A stretch of DNA of 37,819 nt from positions 1 to 37,819 of the forward strand of contig BLLT01000014.1 in the NCBI GenBank assembly GCA_011958945.1. The letters run 5' to 3'. Within the stretch, counting starts at the first letter, position 1. Every line of letters begins with the position of its first letter. The notes beneath the pieces are model-generated. The model was not told where the DNA came from, searched no databases, and saw nothing but the letters and a program-made list of their open reading frames with translations. The translations under genes were made by a program, and so were the position numbers. The DNA is from Lachnospiraceae bacterium (GTDB lineage: Bacteria > Bacillota > Clostridia > Lachnospirales > Lachnospiraceae). Of this stretch, positions 1-8,559 are shown piece after piece.

Positions 1-75
1 CTTGCTGCGCGGTTAGCAGCCAATGAATTGGAGAAGCCAGGAATCCGGAAGGCAAAACTGTTACAACTGCTGTAA
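1..75 (+). CDS. C-terminal end of an unidentified upstream gene
   Basis: The window opens inside a reading frame that runs without a stop to a TAA at 73-75. It gives about 24 residues ending 'KAKLLQLL', rich in Ala, Leu and Lys, which looks like a C-terminal helix. The rest lies outside the window, so no family can be named. The AT-rich gap after it suggests that the next gene has its own promoter. Confidence 0.4.
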   Translation, partial: LAARLAANELEKPGIRKAKLLQLL

Positions 76-92
76 AAATTTGGATATTATAA

Positions 93-121
93 TTGACAAT
101 AATTGTCAAATAAGCGACAAT
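93..121 (+). promoter_or_regulatory. Palindromic promoter/operator region before the GH127 gene
   Basis: TTGACAATAATTGTCAA (93-109) is a near-perfect 17-bp palindrome whose left half is an exact -35 hexamer. A GACAAT at 116-121 sits 17 bp further on as a weak -10. A second half-site pair (TTGTC...GACAA) overlaps it. The layout suggests a repressor site across the promoter of the sugar gene. The regulator is not identifiable from the sequence. Confidence 0.4.
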
Positions 122-189
122 TAAATTAACTATTAATATACAATGTGCTGGGTATCAATGGGTGCGTATGAAGTCAGGAGGCCGGATAA

Positions 190-237
190 ATGAAAAGGAA
201 AGATGAGAAACGATATTATGGCAATCACACCAATTGA
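190..237 (+). other. 15-codon leader ORF with the best ribosome site of the locus
   Basis: A perfect AGGAGG (176-181) lies 8 nt before the ATG at 190, but that frame ends at TGA 235-237 after 15 codons (MKRKDEKRYYGNHTN). It is out of frame with the GH127 gene. It is either a short leader peptide or a relic of an older start that was frameshifted. Nothing in the peptide suggests an attenuator of the run-of-one-amino-acid kind. Confidence 0.3.
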
Positions 238-313
238 AAGAACAAATGTTGGAAAAATAGTATTTGAACAGCTGCCTGATATATCCCAGCCGGAAAGAAA
301 GGAATGTGCTCAT

Positions 314-2239
314 ATGGAAAAGAAGAAATGGGAAACGATACCTTTAGGAAATGTGAAAATAAAGGACAATTTCTGGTCGCCAATTCAAAACCTGATGATT
401 GATAAAGTAATCCCCTATCAGGAGGAAATATTAAATGACAAGGTGCCGGGGGTGGAGAAGAGCCATGCCATTTCCAATTTTAAAATTGCGGCAGGGATGG
501 AAGAAGGGGAGTTTTACGGCATGGTTTTTCAGGATTCGGATGTGGCGAAATGGCTGGAAGGCGTTGCCGATTCGCTTGCAGTGAAACCGGATGCTGATTT
601 GGAGAGGCGGGCGGATGAGGTAATTGAAATTATCGAAAAAGCCCAGCAGGAAGACGGCTATTTGAATACTTATTTTACGATTAAAGAGCCGGAGCATAGA
701 TGGCAGAACCTACAGGAGTGCCATGAACTATATTGCGCAGGCCACATGATGGAAGCGGCAGCTGCCTATTATGAAACAACGGGTAAGGACAGGCTGCTGC
801 GCGTGATGATGCGGATGGCGGACCATATAGAGGAAAAATTTGAAAAAGAGCTGGAACACGGTATTCCGGGGCATCAGGAAATTGAAATTGGTCTGATGAA
901 GCTGTACCATGTGACAGGGGAGGAAAAATATTTAAGGAGGGCTCTTTCTTTTATTGAGGAAAGAGGGAAAAATCCGGATTATTTCGTTGAAGAGAGCAAA
1001 AAGAGGGGATGGGTTCACTTTGGCGCTGACCCTGAAGACAGGGAGTATAACCAAGTGCATGCCACAGTATATGAACAGGATAAGGCGGTAGGGCATAGCG
1101 TCAGGGCGGTTTATATGTATACGGCCATGGCGGATCTGGCGGGCACATTAGGGAACGAAAAGCTGTATGGGGCGTGTGAGAAGCTTTGGGATAATATGAC
1201 GAAACAGAGGATGTATCTGACTGGGGGAATCGGATCCACCGCAGAAGGGGAAGCATTCACGGTGGATTATCATTTGCCTGCGGACAGCATATATGCGGAG
1301 ACTTGTGCGTCTATCGGTTTGATTTTCTTTGCCAGGCAGATGTTGGAAGCGGAACCGAAAGGGATTTATGCGGATGTGATGGAACGGGCTTTTTATAACG
1401 GAACCATCAGCGGAATGCAGCTGGACGGAACCAAGTTTTTCTATGTAAATCCGTTGGAAGTAAATCCAGGGGTTTCCGGGAACGTACCGGGATACCGGCA
1501 TGTGCTGCCCCAAAGGCCAGGCTGGTACCGCTGTGCGTGCTGTCCGCCCAGTTTAGTTCGTCTGGTCACTTCGTTAGGAAAATATGTATGGACGGAAAAG
1601 GAAGATATCATTTATTCCCATATGCTCATGGGGCAGGAGGCGGAACTGAGAAAGGCCCGGGTACGGGCAGAGAGTGAATACCCTTGGAATGGCCGCATTA
1701 CGTACCACATAGAGGCCAGGACAGAGGAGGCTTTTACAATGGCATTCTTTATTCCTTTCCATGCCAGGAATCTGGCCATTCTTTTAAATGGGGAAGAAGT
1801 TAACGGGCAGGGAATCTGGAAAGAAGGATACTGGCATCTGACGAAACAATGGGGCAAAGAGGAAAAACTGGAAATTCGCTTCGATATGCCGGTACGGAGG
1901 ATATATGCAAACCAGAAAGTAAGGGATTGTGCAGGGTGCGTTGCTCTCATGCGGGGGCCGGTAGTGTATTGCTTTGAGGAGGCCGATAACGGGGGAGGCT
2001 TACAGTCATTGCGGGTAGCGAAATCGCTGGAAGAGGAAATTGACACCTGCCAGGATGGCGTTTTGAAAGGAAAGTATTTGTTAAAGGTGAACGGATACCG
2101 ATGCACCGGAGGGGAGGACCTGTATACGGAAGAAAGGCCGCATATGGAAAAAACAAGGCTTACAGCGGTGCCGTACTATGCCTGGGGAAACCGCGGCATT
2201 GGGCAGATGAGAGTATGGATGTTGGAGGATGGTGATTGA
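314..2239 (+). CDS. GH127 beta-L-arabinofuranosidase (DUF1680 family)
   Basis: Probable cytoplasmic retaining glycosidase that removes beta-L-arabinofuranose from plant arabinan or hydroxyproline-linked sugars; no signal peptide is visible. The family's N-terminal hallmark '[10 protein letters not shown]' comes just after the chosen start. The zinc/thiolate active site is visible: 'EGEAF' (acid/base Glu at ORF-track residue about 350), 'YAETCAS' (Glu366, Cys368) and 'CACCPPS' (Cys456/457). This matches the Glu and Cys ligands and the cysteine nucleophile known for the B. longum enzyme HypBA1. I start at 314 (MEKKKWET), with AAAGGA upstream, because the 37 residues before it in the ORF track do not look like the family. 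Length is about 641 residues, normal for GH127. The next gene starts directly after its stop, so the two are probably cotranscribed. The exact substrate is inferred from the family only. Confidence 0.85.
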   Translation: MEKKKWETIPLGNVKIKDNFWSPIQNLMIDKVIPYQEEILNDKVPGVEKSHAISNFKIAAGMEEGEFYGMVFQDSDVAKWLEGVADSLAVKPDADLERRADEVIEIIEKAQQEDGYLNTYFTIKEPEHRWQNLQECHELYCAGHMMEAAAAYYETTGKDRLLRVMMRMADHIEEKFEKELEHGIPGHQEIEIGLMKLYHVTGEEKYLRRALSFIEERGKNPDYFVEESKKRGWVHFGADPEDREYNQVHATVYEQDKAVGHSVRAVYMYTAMADLAGTLGNEKLYGACEKLWDNMTKQRMYLTGGIGSTAEGEAFTVDYHLPADSIYAETCASIGLIFFARQMLEAEPKGIYADVMERAFYNGTISGMQLDGTKFFYVNPLEVNPGVSGNVPGYRHVLPQRPGWYRCACCPPSLVRLVTSLGKYVWTEKEDIIYSHMLMGQEAELRKARVRAESEYPWNGRITYHIEARTEEAFTMAFFIPFHARNLAILLNGEEVNGQGIWKEGYWHLTKQWGKEEKLEIRFDMPVRRIYANQKVRDCAGCVALMRGPVVYCFEEADNGGGLQSLRVAKSLEEEIDTCQDGVLKGKYLLKVNGYRCTGGEDLYTEERPHMEKTRLTAVPYYAWGNRGIGQMRVWMLEDGD

Positions 2240-2240
2240 T

Positions 2241-3491
2241 ATGGAACGAGTAATAGAAAACTTTCTGGAGTATGTAAAAATTGACACGGAATCGGCGGAA
2301 GGCAGCGAATCGATCCCTTCTACACAAAAGCAGCATGACTTGGCGCAAGTGTTGGTGAAGCAGCTGGAGGGAATGGGGGCGGAGGAAATCACCTATGATG
2401 CGGAGCATTGTTATGTATATGCTTCCATTCCGGCATCGGCCGGATGTGAATCGGCTCCGGTGTTAGGGTTTATCGCCCATATGGACACTTCCCCGGCGGT
2501 GACAGGGGCGGGGGTGAAGCCCCGGATGATAGAGGATTATGACGGAGGGGACATCGTGCTGAACGAAGAAAAGCAGGTTGTCATGAAAGTGTCCGATTTC
2601 CCGGAACTGGCATCCTATGAGGGGAAAAGGCTGATTGTCACCGATGGGAACACCTTGCTTGGGGCGGATGACAAAGCAGGGGTGGCAGAGATAATGGCCA
2701 TGGCGGAATATCTGCTGCAGCATAGGGAAGTCGCCCATGGCAAGATTCGGGTGGGCTTTACGCCTGACGAAGAAGTAGGGGCCGGCGCAGACCATTTCGA
2801 TGTGGAACTTTTCGGAGCGGATTATGCCTACACGGTGGACGGCGGCAGGCTGGGCGAAATGGAATATGAGAATTTCAATGCGGCAGGGGCAAAAGTGACC
2901 GTCCACGGCAGAAGCGTGCATCCGGGGGAAGCGAAAGGGAAAATGCGCAATGCAATTCTCATGGCGCAGGAATTCCAGTCACAGATCCCGGAACTGGAAA
3001 ACCCTATGTATACCAGCGGATATGAGGGATTTTATCATCTGGACTCCATAAAGGGTACGGTGGAAGAGGCGGTGGCGGAATATATTATCCGAGACCATGA
3101 CAGGGGGAAATTCGAGGAGAAAAAGGAGAATTTCCTACGGATCGGCAAGCTGCTAAATATAAAATATGGTATGGAAGCTTTCGAAATAGAGATGAAGGAC
3201 TCCTATTACAATATGAAAGAAATCATTGAAAAGAATATGCATCTCGTGGACAATGCCAAAGCTGCTATGGAAGAACTGGGTATCGAACCTATAGTAGTTC
3301 CTATCCGGGGCGGAACGGATGGCGCAAGGCTTTCTTACATGGGGCTGCCCTGCCCTAATCTTTGTACCGGAGGGCAGAATTTCCACGGAAGGTTTGAATA
3401 TGCCTGTGCGGATGAAATGGAAATCATAGTGAAACTCCTGGTAAAGCTGGCGGAGAAGTACGGGAATTTTTTTCAGGAAATGCAGCCATAG
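2241..3491 (+). CDS. pepT: Tripeptide aminopeptidase, PepT-like (M20B metallopeptidase)
   Basis: Cytosolic dizinc exopeptidase releasing N-terminal residues from tripeptides. The M20B signature is present in order: 'HMDTSP' (first metal His/Asp, about residue 85), 'LLGADDKAG' (bridging Asp), 'TPDEEVGAG' (catalytic Glu pair), 'TVDGG', 'GRSVHPG' (lid-domain His), '[10 protein letters not shown]' and 'QNFHGRFE' (last metal His). Length of about 416 residues suits PepT. The start at 2241 is preferred over the in-frame ATG at 2229 because GGAGG at 2224-2228 would touch the earlier ATG but sits 12 nt before this one. It follows the GH127 stop as TGATATG, so translational coupling is likely. There is no obvious functional link to the sugar hydrolase. 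Confidence 0.9.
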   Translation: MERVIENFLEYVKIDTESAEGSESIPSTQKQHDLAQVLVKQLEGMGAEEITYDAEHCYVYASIPASAGCESAPVLGFIAHMDTSPAVTGAGVKPRMIEDYDGGDIVLNEEKQVVMKVSDFPELASYEGKRLIVTDGNTLLGADDKAGVAEIMAMAEYLLQHREVAHGKIRVGFTPDEEVGAGADHFDVELFGADYAYTVDGGRLGEMEYENFNAAGAKVTVHGRSVHPGEAKGKMRNAILMAQEFQSQIPELENPMYTSGYEGFYHLDSIKGTVEEAVAEYIIRDHDRGKFEEKKENFLRIGKLLNIKYGMEAFEIEMKDSYYNMKEIIEKNMHLVDNAKAAMEELGIEPIVVPIRGGTDGARLSYMGLPCPNLCTGGQNFHGRFEYACADEMEIIVKLLVKLAEKYGNFFQEMQP

Positions 3492-3590
3492 TTCGACTAT
3501 GACAAACTATACCCGTCATATATTAGTTACAACAACAAAAACGGGTGTTTGTGGAATATGAAACAATATAGGAAAGGAATCGTGCCAAAG

Positions 3591-4391
3591 ATGAATGAGG
3601 GGCAGGCAGGAGAGGAAAACAGGAGCGAGAGGATCGCGAAGTGGGCGAGCGCGTTTGTTTTTCTTCTGGCTGCCCTGGCTATTATGCGGGGAGTGATGCT
3701 TAGGCTGCCCGGTTCCATTACCGTGAGCAGCAGCGTGAACGGGCAGCTGCTTCCTATCAGCAGCGTGGAAACGGAAAAAAAGCAAGTGGCGCTTACGTTT
3801 GATGCGGTAGAAGGGAATGGGGATACGGCTCAAATATTGGAAACGTTAAAGAGGCATGATGTCCATGCCACATTTTTTCTGACCGGGGGGTGGGTGGAAG
3901 CATACCCGGATGAGGTCAAGGCTCTTCTGAATGCAGGGCATGATCTAGGGAATGGGAGCGACAGCCACAGGAGCATGCCCCAGCTGACCGCAGAGCAGTG
4001 TATGGAAGAAATACAGCAGGCTCATACAAAGGTGCAGGAACTCACTGGTTATGACATGTTCCTGTTCCGGCCGCCGTATGGGGATTATGATAATCAGGTG
4101 ATAAGCAGTGCGGCCCAAAGCGGCTATTATTCCATTCTCTGGGATGTGGATTCCCTGGATTGGAAAGATTATGGAATAGAATCCATCCTCAATAATGTGC
4201 TAAAGAGCGGAAACCTGCAAAACGGCTCCATTATCCGCTGTCAAAATGGGGCAAAATATACTGCGGATGCTCTGGAAAAGCTGATTGACGGATTGGAAAA
4301 GCAAGGTTACGAAATTGTGCCGGTTTCCCAGCTTATATATAAAGAGAAGTATCATTTGGACAGGGAAGGGCGGCAGATGGGGAATAAATAA
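3591..4391 (+). CDS. Membrane-anchored CE4 polysaccharide deacetylase homologue, probably inactive
   Basis: An N-terminal transmembrane helix ('FVFLLAALAIM') is followed by a NodB-fold domain of the clostridial PdaB-like subgroup ('VALTFDAVEGN', 'HATFFLTGGW', 'FRPPYGDYD', 'LWDVDSLDW', 'VPVSQLIYKEKY'). Family members deacetylate peptidoglycan GlcNAc or MurNAc outside the membrane. Two conserved histidines are replaced. In the motif 2 metal site, the usual His-Ser-x-x-His reads 'GNGSDSH', with Gly at codon 3954-3956. In motif 5, the usual 'FHNG' reads 'CQNG', with Gln at codon 4242-4244. The second Asp of the classical TFDD is also Ala, though that change is common in this subgroup. The frame is intact, so this looks like a pseudo-enzyme rather than a decaying gene. 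The start is uncertain: TTG 3549, ATG 3558 and ATG 3591 are all possible; 3591 has AAAGGA about 11 nt upstream. Confidence 0.75.
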   Translation: MNEGQAGEENRSERIAKWASAFVFLLAALAIMRGVMLRLPGSITVSSSVNGQLLPISSVETEKKQVALTFDAVEGNGDTAQILETLKRHDVHATFFLTGGWVEAYPDEVKALLNAGHDLGNGSDSHRSMPQLTAEQCMEEIQQAHTKVQELTGYDMFLFRPPYGDYDNQVISSAAQSGYYSILWDVDSLDWKDYGIESILNNVLKSGNLQNGSIIRCQNGAKYTADALEKLIDGLEKQGYEIVPVSQLIYKEKYHLDREGRQMGNK

Positions 4392-4836
4392 AGCACGGAT
4401 AATTTATTACAGAGTATGTGTGTTGGGGGAACAGACATATGATTGTGCCGTGGAGGTCTATTCTGCCGGGGAAGAAAGCCATGCAAGGGTAAATCCTACA
4501 GGAAAAAATCTGAATGGAAAAAAGAAGGAAAATAACAGGGGCAGGCTCTTGGCGGGGGCTGCCTGTTGGCGATGGGACTTCAGTGGACAGGTGAACTTCC
4601 GTACGCAAAGGGAAAAGGTGATAAAGTCGAAGTTTGTACTGGAAGAAGACAGGAAGAAGCCAATGAGCATGGATTTGGAATCGGGATTCCCTTGTTCCCA
4701 AAACTGTCAAAAAAATTCCAAATCTGTAAGAATTATAAAAATAAGAGACCAAGATGCCGATAAATAAACGAAAACAAATTTTTTGGGCAAACCGCCAGAG
4801 CATTGTAAGCTGCAAAGAAAGGAGGAAAGGTGTAAA
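4392..4836. other. 445-bp gap without a convincing gene
   Basis: The ORF-track frames here (160 aa from 4285, 65 aa from 4566, and antisense ones) have odd composition, lack ribosome sites or begin inside the deacetylase, and match no family I know. An imperfect GC-rich inverted repeat (ACAGGGGCAGGC...GCTGCCTGT, about 4537-4567) may be a weak terminator. I see no clear promoter; AT-rich runs near 4700-4745 could hold one. Confidence 0.35.
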
Positions 4837-5277
4837 ATGAAGGAGGAAAAGGCGATAGGGCAAAAGCTTACAGAGGCCCATGCCAACAGTGGAAAAATTT
4901 TGCTGCGGACTGCACTTCGCATTTTGCTGGCTGGGGTCATCATACTGGCCGGTGTGAGGGGAAACCCGCCGCAGGGGAAGCCTGTCAGTCTTCTGGCTGG
5001 TTTTTTGGCAGTGCTTATCGCTTTAGGCGCTGCAGTGTGGGTATTTTTTCCTATGATTCATTGGAGGGATTGTGTGCTGTTTTATGAAAACGGCATTGTG
5101 GCTGGCGGAAGAAAATGGACTTTAGACGAACTGGGAGAGATTTCCTTTAAGGATATAAGGTCCAGCTATTCGGTATTTTCCCGGACTTATATGTGCACGG
5201 CAGTGAGGAATTTCGATATGACGTATATAAAAGACGGGAAAATGAATTTTAACCGTGCATATTTTGATACGCTCTAG
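4837..5277 (+). CDS. Small membrane protein of unknown function, two TM segments
   Basis: Starts at 4837 (MKEEKAIGQ) behind a strong AAAGGAGG; the ORF-track start at 4783 adds 18 unlikely residues. About 146 residues: a short cytoplasmic N-terminus, two hydrophobic segments ('ILLAGVIILAGV' and 'LLAGFLAVLIALGAAVWVFFPMI'), then a soluble tail of about 70 residues with PH-like features ('VLFYENGIV', 'WTLDELGEISF'). I do not recognise the family. The tail resembles membrane proteins in which a bacterial PH-type domain follows two helices, but this is only a resemblance. The 146-bp palindrome lies 7 bp past its stop. Confidence 0.6.
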   Translation: MKEEKAIGQKLTEAHANSGKILLRTALRILLAGVIILAGVRGNPPQGKPVSLLAGFLAVLIALGAAVWVFFPMIHWRDCVLFYENGIVAGGRKWTLDELGEISFKDIRSSYSVFSRTYMCTAVRNFDMTYIKDGKMNFNRAYFDTL

Positions 5278-5283
5278 TATTCT

Positions 5284-5429
5284 GTATCGAAATTCCTTGT
5301 GTAAATATTCTGGTCTATTTTCCCGATAGCACATGTCAAAAATGCTCATCGTAGCACCACTACGATTCCGCTTTTGACATGCACTCTCGAAAAAATATCC
5401 TCAGAAATTTGCACAGGAACTTCAAGTAC
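5284..5429. repeat. 146-bp imperfect palindrome (MITE-like or giant hairpin)
   Basis: The two arms mirror each other over the full length around a centre at about 5357. The core is CGTAG-CACCA-CTACG, the mid-arms are CATGTCAAAA / TTTTGACATG, and the outer arms are TTCCTTGTGTAAAT / ATTTGCACAGGAA, ending in GTAT...GTAC. Mismatches are scattered, as in an aged element. There is no ORF inside and no T-run of a plain terminator. It lies between two small membrane-protein genes. Confidence 0.75.
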
Positions 5430-5543
5430 GGAGTACTAGTCTGGCTGGCGAATGGTGCTAGAATTCTCATATGCGGGTTTAAGGATAGTTAAGTAGAGTG
5501 TACAGGAAAGAAATGAGAACTGGAGGAAAAGGAGAGAAATTAT

Positions 5544-6131
5544 ATGACAAATTATATTATTATCGGGGTTGTGGCAGTTGTAATTCTTTTTGTGATTGTA
5601 TATATAAAGATGACAATTGACGAGAAAAAGGGGGCAAACAGTGAAGAAAAGCAGAAGGTAAAGGATATTGTGAAAAAGGTGGTGCCAAACAGCGAAGCTT
5701 ATACAGCAGCCTATGGTACCAGGGAAGAATATTCCTTTGGCGGAGGCGGAAGAACTGTGACTTCTACCACGAAATACTGGTACTATGGCGTGGCATTTAA
5801 ACCGGGAGATTTGTATCTGGTGCCGTTGTCTTTTGAAGGCGGAGATGTCAGCTATAGCGAGCCGCTCCATTTCCAGAAGGGTGATCTGGGTATGGCGGAG
5901 ACAAAGAACGGCCTGCTTGTTTTGTATGGCAAAGACAGGAAAGAATTGATGAATCTTTTCGTGGTAGCCAGCAATACCAAGGAGGATAAGTATCATCCGG
6001 TGAACATCCAGCAGAAGGAAGAGGCGGAAGCTTTTGCACGGTTTGCCCAGGCTTTTGCTCAGGATGTCAACGCGGCGAATGGCATTACCGATATTAAGGC
6101 GGCGAAGAAGGAAGCGCGGAAGAATGGGTAG
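5544..6131 (+). CDS. Single-pass membrane protein of unknown function
   Basis: 195 residues with a clear ribosome site (GGAGG and AAAGGAGAG upstream). An N-terminal helix ('YIIIGVVAVVILFVIVYI') is followed by a charged linker and a soluble domain with a glycine-rich turn 'SFGGGGRTV', a Tyr-rich strand 'TKYWYYGVAF', and an alpha-helical, Ala/Lys-rich end. The layout suggests an N-in membrane anchor, with the domain probably cytoplasmic given the Lys/Glu stretch after the helix. No family is recognised. It is followed by a good terminator, so it forms its own unit. Confidence 0.65.
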   Translation: MTNYIIIGVVAVVILFVIVYIKMTIDEKKGANSEEKQKVKDIVKKVVPNSEAYTAAYGTREEYSFGGGGRTVTSTTKYWYYGVAFKPGDLYLVPLSFEGGDVSYSEPLHFQKGDLGMAETKNGLLVLYGKDRKELMNLFVVASNTKEDKYHPVNIQQKEEAEAFARFAQAFAQDVNAANGITDIKAAKKEARKNG

Positions 6132-6212
6132 GATGTTGCTCCAGGACGAAGAAAACGGAAATATTGAATCCCGGGCAAGGGGATGAATTGTGAACTCAAG
6201 AAGCTGATATAG

Positions 6213-6258
6213 AAGCGGCAGGGAGGTGGCGTTTATGTGCCATTCCCTTGCCGCTTTT
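6213..6258 (+). terminator. Rho-independent terminator
   Basis: AAGCGGCAGGGAGGTG pairs with CATTCCCTTGCCGCTT across a short loop, followed by TTTT. It is placed about 80 bp after the 5544 gene. Confidence 0.8.
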
Positions 6259-6383
6259 AATCTCCGGAATTTTTAAATATTAATCTGTGTAAATCGTACT
6301 TCCGTTTTTGGGAAAATATACCATATCGTTGTGTGAAAAATCCTGCCTTTTCTGGCGAATTACCCTATCGAATGACAATTTTA

Positions 6384-6412
6384 TTTAACAGAAATGTCAA
6401 AATGGATAAAAT
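6384..6412 (+). promoter_or_regulatory. Promoter of the LevR-like remnant
   Basis: TTTAAC and TAAAAT are spaced 17 bp. The -10 ends immediately before the ATG used by the ORF track at 6413, so transcription would begin downstream of that ATG. The true start was therefore the ATG at 6448, which has AAGGAG upstream. Confidence 0.55.
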
Positions 6413-6447
6413 ATGTATAATAATACCCAAGGAGAAGGAAATAAGAT

Positions 6448-7060
6448 ATGGAGAAAAGCGGAAGAAAAATTGAATGAATGTACTACAACTGCCATCAGCA
6501 ATGCCCTGCATCTAAGCCGAAACCTGACTTCCCAATATTTGAATGGATTGCTGGAAAAGGCGGATCAGGGAGTCTTATTTATCAGCAACGCTTCATCCCT
6601 GGGAATGGAATGCCAGAAAAAAATAGCGGAATATCTGGAGCGGAGGGCGTATGGGAATCCCGGGCAGAAGGAGAAAAAACTGTCCAGGGCAAGGCTGATT
6701 TTCTCGGTCACACCGGAATTACATATGCACATGAACAAAGAACTGCTGACTCAGATTCCGGTAGTGTGCGATATCCCTTCTTTGCAGAACCGCAGGCCGG
6801 AAGAAAAGGAAATGCTGATTATGAAATTTTTCCGGGATGAGGAGGAGGCGCTGAAACGGGATATTCAGGTGAGCAACCAGGTGTTCCGGGCGTTAATGGA
6901 CTACTTGTTTCAGGAAAATATTTCACAGTTGAAAAATTGCATTAAAGTAATATGCGCCAATGCATTTTTCCGCCAGGAAAATGAAAAAAAGATGAAGGTG
7001 CTGCTCTATCATCTGCCAGAATCCATGCTGGCACAGACGGATTTGGAGTCGTTATATTAG
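6448..7060 (+). pseudogene. Remnant of a LevR-type sigma-54-dependent activator
   Basis: The N-terminal part ('LNECTTTAISNALHLSRNLTSQYLN') looks like the HTH of LevR-family PTS regulators. The rest matches the second half of their AAA+ domain: 'GVLFISNASSL' corresponds to the strand after Walker B, then 'LLTQIPVVCDIPSLQNR', 'VSNQVFRALMDYL' and 'ISQLKNCIKVICANAF'. The Walker A loop and the sigma-54 contact loop are missing between them, and no PRD or EIIA domains follow. This means an internal deletion plus a 3' truncation. From the ribosome-bound ATG at 6448 the frame stops after 9 codons at TGA, so there is also a frameshift in the A-rich stretch near 6465. Full-length members activate sugar PTS operons; none is adjacent. 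Confidence 0.7.
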
Positions 7061-7142
7061 AGGATTATAGGCTGTAGTTTCAAAAATAACTTATCAAAAA
7101 ATAGATTTTAATTAACAAACTTTGAAAAACAGTTAACAAATG

Positions 7143-7171
7143 TTGACAAGATAGAATACCCTGGATAAAAT
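7143..7171 (+). promoter_or_regulatory. Strong sigma-A promoter
   Basis: TTGACA (7143-7148), 17 bp spacer, TAAAAT (7166-7171), then AAAGGAG and an ATG at 7201. It drives the AlbA_2 remnant and possibly xpt downstream, because no terminator is evident between them. Confidence 0.75.
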
Positions 7172-7200
7172 AGAATCACTTTCAAAAGGAGAGTTGTATT

Positions 7201-7870
7201 ATGCAGGCAGATGATTTGAAAAATTAGTGGCAGATATTTGCAATAAACAATCGGAATCGCAAAATATAGAAGTAAAAGCTGCCGTACAGGGATGCCCTAC
7301 TCGTCTTTTTGATACATTGTCTTCGTTTTCTAACCAGGATGAAGGCGGCGTAATTGTTTTTGGCTTAGAAGGGAAAGAGGGATTTTCTATAAAAGGGGTC
7401 TATGATTCCCAGGATTTGCAAAAAAGGGTCACCGAGCAATGTAAACAGATGGAACCTTCCGTCCGTGCATTGTTTACAATTTGTGAAATAGGAGGAAAAG
7501 TTATTGTTTCTGCGGAGATTCCGGGACGATATCAGAACTATAGATAATTCGAAAATGCAGCTGGTCGATGAGAGTCGGATGAAAAATTATATGGATGCAG
7601 TAAAAGCCGAAAGAAAAAATCTTGCGGATAATGTTTCGCAGGAAGAAATTTTGGAACTGATGGGGATTACTGCGGAAGGTGTTCCCACGCTTGCCGGCCT
7701 TATGACTTTTTCAAAATACCCGCAGACTTACTTTCCCCAATTATGTATTACAGCGGTGGCCCTTCCCGGAACGGAGATGGGGACTGTTGGAGATGGTGGA
7801 GAGCGGCAAGCTGAAACTCATTTTGCCGGAAAAACCAAAGAGTTCAAAACAGAAATATGTGAAAATATAG
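7201..7870 (+). pseudogene. Broken AlbA_2 (Schlafen-like) RecG-type regulator
   Basis: The ATG at 7201 has a good ribosome site but meets TAG after 9 codons. One extra A there would join it to 'LVADICNKQSESQNIEVKAA', the usual opening of AlbA_2-domain proteins, which continues with 'FSNQDEGGVIVFGLEGKEG'. After 'VIVSAEIPG' about 40 family residues are deleted and the frame changes to 7504 onward ('MKNYMDAVKAERKNLADNV', 'TFSKYPQTYFPQLCITAV'). After 'GDGGER' a second large deletion leaves a third frame ending 'LPEKPKSSKQKYVKI' at TAG 7868-7870, probably the old C-terminus. The gene is thus triply broken. Intact relatives are abundant in Lachnospiraceae as putative DNA-binding regulators. Confidence 0.75.
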
Positions 7871-7922
7871 CAATAGATAAATCAGTGAATTCCCATAAAA
7901 AGATGGGAGGATTGGAGCACTT

Positions 7923-8507
7923 ATGAATTTCTTAGAAGAACGTATACAAAAAGATGGGATAGTAAAGGAGGGCAATGTGCTAAAGGTGGACAGTTTCCTG
8001 AACCACCAGATGGACATCGAGCTGTTCGAGCAGATGGGGCAGGAATTCGCCTGCCGGTTCAAAGATGCCCAAATTGACAAAATACTCACCATCGAGGCTT
8101 CGGGAATCGGGATTGCCTGTATTGCGGCCAGGTATTTCGGCGTACCGGTAGTGTTCGCGAAAAAGGCAAAGAGCGTGAACCTGGAAGGGGAGATGTACAT
8201 AGCGGAAGTGGAGTCCTTTACCCATAAATGTAAGAATCAGGTTATTGTATCCAGGAAATATCTGTCAAAAGGAGAGCATATTTTAATCATCGATGATTTC
8301 CTGGCCAACGGATGCGCACTGCAAGGGCTGATTTCCATCGTAAAGGAAGCCGGGGCCACGGTGGAGGGGATTGGCATTGCCATAGAAAAAGGTTTCCAGG
8401 TGGGCGGCAGGGTAATCAGGAATCTGGGCTATCATCTGGAATCCCTGGCGATTATAGAGGACATGGACGCGGCTTCAGGGGAAATTACGTTCCGGGAGCA
8501 GCAGTAA
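7923..8507 (+). CDS. xpt: Xanthine phosphoribosyltransferase
   Basis: 194 residues, the standard Xpt length. Salvages xanthine to XMP using PRPP in the cytoplasm. The N-terminus '[10 protein letters not shown]' and substrate loop '[24 protein letters not shown]' are typical, and the PRPP-binding motif is '[17 protein letters not shown]'. GGGAGG lies upstream, partly inside a small hairpin (TCCCAT/ATGGGA at about 7899-7914) that could affect initiation. A purine riboswitch commonly precedes this gene in Firmicutes, but the 50 bp before it and the pseudogene tail show no such aptamer. Expression may come from the 7143 promoter. Confidence 0.93.
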   Translation: MNFLEERIQKDGIVKEGNVLKVDSFLNHQMDIELFEQMGQEFACRFKDAQIDKILTIEASGIGIACIAARYFGVPVVFAKKAKSVNLEGEMYIAEVESFTHKCKNQVIVSRKYLSKGEHILIIDDFLANGCALQGLISIVKEAGATVEGIGIAIEKGFQVGGRVIRNLGYHLESLAIIEDMDAASGEITFREQQ

Positions 8508-8559
8508 GGGGCTAAAAGGAATTCACCGTTATTTCCGCGATGCAGTACTAGGTTATTGA

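Noticed and set aside
4285-4767. 160-residue plus-strand ORF and the 182-residue antisense ORF after the deacetylase
   Set aside because: The plus frame begins inside the deacetylase in another frame, has no ribosome site and shows no family-like pattern; the antisense frame has shadow-type composition.
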